Below, piece by piece: positions 63,603-64,000 of a stretch of DNA of 64,000 bases. A program made the translations under genes and the position numbers. The notes beneath the pieces were generated by a model that saw only the letters and a program-made list of their open reading frames with translations, was not told the DNA's origin and did not search any database. Each line of letters opens with the position of its first letter. Position 1 is the first letter of the stretch. Where the stretch lies: positions 119,990,298 through 120,054,297 of the forward strand of contig CM042012.1 of assembly GCA_023525715.1 (NCBI GenBank), in the 5' to 3' direction. This DNA comes from Cichorium intybus. Its lineage: Eukaryota > Streptophyta > Magnoliopsida > Asterales > Asteraceae.

Positions 63603-64000
63603 TGTAAGACCCGTATCCTGATTATAACATATACTTAAAATAAGAGTGTTATGAATTATATGATTTTTTGTAGTTATAAAGCTAAGAAAAACTTTAGTTA
63701 CAATTTCATATAAAAATCAGCATTTTGTGCCGTTTTTAGAAAAATCATAATTAATTGTAGGAAAAATCGTTTGGACCTCAAACCAGTGCACAAAGTTTAC
63801 AAATTGAGTCTAGTACAATTCGTAAAAATAATAGTAAGCTTGAAAATTACATTATCTATGGTGAAAAATGCAATCTTCACTGATTAATTCGAAATTGACA
63901 GATTAGATAATCTATTTTCAAAAATTCATAATAAATCATAGGAAAATGGTATAAATACGTATAATACGTCCTTGAAAAGGTATTGAGATGAATTTTCAGA
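63603..64000 (+). repeat. 3' LTR of Gypsy G, cut by the window edge
   Basis: Starts TGTAAGACCCG and matches 57753-58150 with about four substitutions and one inserted A. Three of the four differences are G versus A. Confidence 0.92.

Larger units (their letters stand above)
57753..64000 (+). mobile_element. Non-autonomous Gypsy-type LTR element carrying an antisense RKD gene (Gypsy G)
   Basis: 5' LTR 57753-59547, primer binding site, 4055 bp internal region, polypurine tract and 3' LTR from 63603 to the window edge. The ~398 bp of the 3' LTR that can be compared differ from the 5' LTR at about four bases and one indel, so insertion is recent. No gag or pol was found. The internal region holds a three-exon RWP-RK gene on the opposite strand. 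The element interrupts Copia F; the bases before it are CTGAT, the expected target duplication to look for after the 3' LTR. Confidence 0.85.

Overview
The window is nuclear DNA of a flowering plant, most likely a eudicot with a large, repeat-rich genome. The evidence is short GT-AG introns, plant-type Copia and chromovirus Gypsy retrotransposons, PIF/Harbinger, MULE, hAT, CACTA and Helitron elements, a plant WD40 gene of JINGUBANG type and an RWP-RK (RKD-type) sequence. The species cannot be named from this sequence; an asterid such as a composite is only a guess.

Left part (1-15916) is a stack of nested LTR retrotransposons. A minus-strand Copia element (5' LTR 2433-3218, gag remnant 144-1066) abuts the internal part of a minus-strand Gypsy element (LTR 4350-6750). 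That element cuts the 3' LTR of a second minus-strand chromovirus (LTR 6751-8237, integrase plus chromodomain 8253-9130). The integrase gene is in turn cut by a plus-strand, non-coding LARD-like element with a 3.2 kb LTR (9131-15916). A complete but decayed Copia element with an exact 5-bp target duplication lies at 17254-22326.

Middle part (22-44 kb) carries DNA-transposon and LINE debris: a CACTA-like end, a LINE zinc-finger fragment, a PIF/Harbinger transposase with its MYB-like partner ORF, a 1.5 kb MULE with an exact 10-bp target duplication, small MITEs and a 4.2 kb Helitron-like element. The only host gene that looks intact is a single-exon seven-bladed WD40 protein on the minus strand (30543-31865), with a TATA box and a G-box upstream.

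Region 44-51 kb is a diverged tandem segmental duplication. One copy holds a 5'-truncated LINE inside a 17-19 bp target duplication together with a 236-bp inverted copy of its own flank. The other copy has a greatly expanded (TA)n tract into which a terminal-inverted-repeat element has gone. From 50.9 to 54.2 kb I see no gene.

Right part (54205-64000) is a second nest: a Gypsy LTR interrupted by a minus-strand, gag-pol-less Copia derivative, itself interrupted by a young non-autonomous Gypsy element (5' LTR 57753-59547, 3' LTR from 63603). In place of gag-pol this element carries a three-exon RKD-type RWP-RK gene in antisense orientation, with introns kept and with three in-frame nonsense codons but no frameshift. 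This retrotransposon-borne transcription-factor gene is the most interesting object in the window.
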